Part shown: piece after piece, positions 63,575 through 64,000 of the stretch
Layout: every line of letters starts with the position of its first letter
How positions within the stretch are numbered: the first letter of the stretch is position 1
Assembly (NCBI GenBank): GCA_040757205.1
Contig: JBFLXL010000010.1
Span: forward strand, 17,712 to 81,711
Direction of reading: 5' to 3'
DNA length: 64,000 nt
Origin: Bacillota bacterium
GTDB lineage: Bacteria; Bacillota; Desulfotomaculia; Desulfotomaculales; Desulforudaceae
Notes under the pieces: generated by a model
Told to the model about the DNA's origin: nothing
The model's database searches: none
What the model saw: only the letters and a program-made list of their open reading frames with translations
Made by a program: the position numbers and the translations under genes

Positions 63575-63765
63575 ACTCTGGGCAGGTCTTCTGACTCCCG
63601 GATCATCCTACTAGTCACTCCTTCCCGGCGGTTTTTCCACCAGTGGTTCGTCGTGACTTTCGTTCCCGGTCACAGCGGCGGGTCCGTACCGGATTCACAC
63701 CGGTTTCCCTATTCTCCCCAGCCAAACCCGAAGGTCTGCAGGGCACCCAGAATGATTGCCGTATT
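63575..63765 (-). promoter_or_regulatory. Cobalamin riboswitch upstream of cbiMNQ-cbiOC
   Basis: Minus strand blocks: GGGTGCCCTGCAGAC, AATAGGGAAACCGGTGTGAA, TCCGGTACGGACCCGCCGCT, GTGACCGGGAACG and the closing GAGTCAGAAGACCTGCCCAG. These match the AdoCbl riboswitch order. Confidence 0.93.
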
Positions 63766-63884
63766 CAATTGTCAAATTTGGAGCGGTCCGGCAATTACCG
63801 GTTACCCTCCCAAGAGTATGCTCTTAATTATAGTGGATCAGGAACGCCTCCGTCAAGGCTTACAGATGCCGGCTGTTGTTGGCC

Positions 63885-64000
63885 TGTGATATTGTCACCC
63901 CGTAAGCGGTCTGAGAAAATGTCACTCATGAAGAAGGGAGACGTTTTCTTGAAACCCAAGGAAGCCAGGAGACTGGACATCATGGAGCGGGTCCTTGCCA
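63885..64000 (+). mobile_element. Left end of an insertion sequence with truncated transposase gene
   Basis: From the ATG at 63928 (or a TTG at 63949) the frame reads MKKGDVFLKPKEARRLDIME and continues RVLA to the window edge. This resembles the N-terminus of integrase-core transposases of the ISNCY/IS1202 type, with a helix-turn-helix normally next. The upstream TGTGATATTGTCACCCCG and AATGTCACTC may be the terminal repeat region. Identification is tentative because only 24 codons are visible. Confidence 0.5.

Overview
The window looks like a chromosome segment of a GC-rich, strictly anaerobic, probably spore-forming Firmicute of the Desulforudis / Pelotomaculum / Desulfotomaculum type. The evidence is a complete Wood-Ljungdahl (reductive acetyl-CoA) gene set, anaerobic (early-cobalt) B12 genes, PyrR attenuation of a Bacillus-like pyrimidine operon, a YqhV/DUF2619 protein and a ComA-type phosphosulfolactate synthase. 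The genus is my inference; no search could be run.

Region 1 (1-25.6 kb, nearly all minus strand) is carbon fixation. Read in the direction of transcription: folD; then cdhA, cdhB, cooC, a DUF166-NuoE fusion, a NuoF-like diaphorase, a NuoG-like protein with a duplicated iron-sulfur front end and a lost active site, cdhC, acsC, acsE and acsD; then mvhD, metV, metF and fhs; then a LytTR response regulator, the selenoprotein formate dehydrogenase fdhA and a CdhB-like gene. The CODH/ACS subunits are of archaeal architecture: CdhA with extra ferredoxin-type clusters, a separate epsilon subunit, and a short CdhC lacking the bacterial N-terminal domain. A roughly 33-bp dyad-containing motif lies upstream of both the cdhA and the mvhD units and may coordinate them. 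A truncated rqcH enters from the left end.

Region 2 (25.6-36.7 kb, minus strand) is the pyrimidine operon pyrR-pyrB-pyrC-carA-carB-pyrK-pyrD-pyrF, with a promoter, two PyrR attenuators, a 42-codon small ORF at its 3' end and a terminator. A MITE-like element sits between carA and pyrC. An 18-bp GC-rich repeat family is inserted in frame into carB, pyrK (three times) and pyrF.

Region 3 (36.7-42.8 kb) holds yqhV, an MFS transporter, comA, a DUF441 membrane protein, proA and cysK, with several repeat islands between them.

Region 4 (42.9-63.8 kb, mostly minus strand) is cobalamin: a riboswitch-led btuFCD-cobQ-cbiB-cobT-cobS-cobU unit; cobD, cbiA, cbiH, cbiG, cbiF, a cbiE-cbiL fusion, cbiD and cbiX; and a second riboswitch-led cbiM-cbiN-cbiQ-(cbiO-cbiC fusion) unit for cobalt uptake. 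The regions fit together: the corrinoid iron-sulfur protein and methyltransferase of region 1 need the B12 made in region 4. The window ends inside the first codons of a transposase-like gene.

The observations I consider most novel are the in-frame 18-bp hairpin repeat family, the DUF166-NuoE / NuoF / dead NuoG-like electron-transfer module embedded in an archaeal-type CODH/ACS operon together with gene remnants, and the shared operator-like motif.
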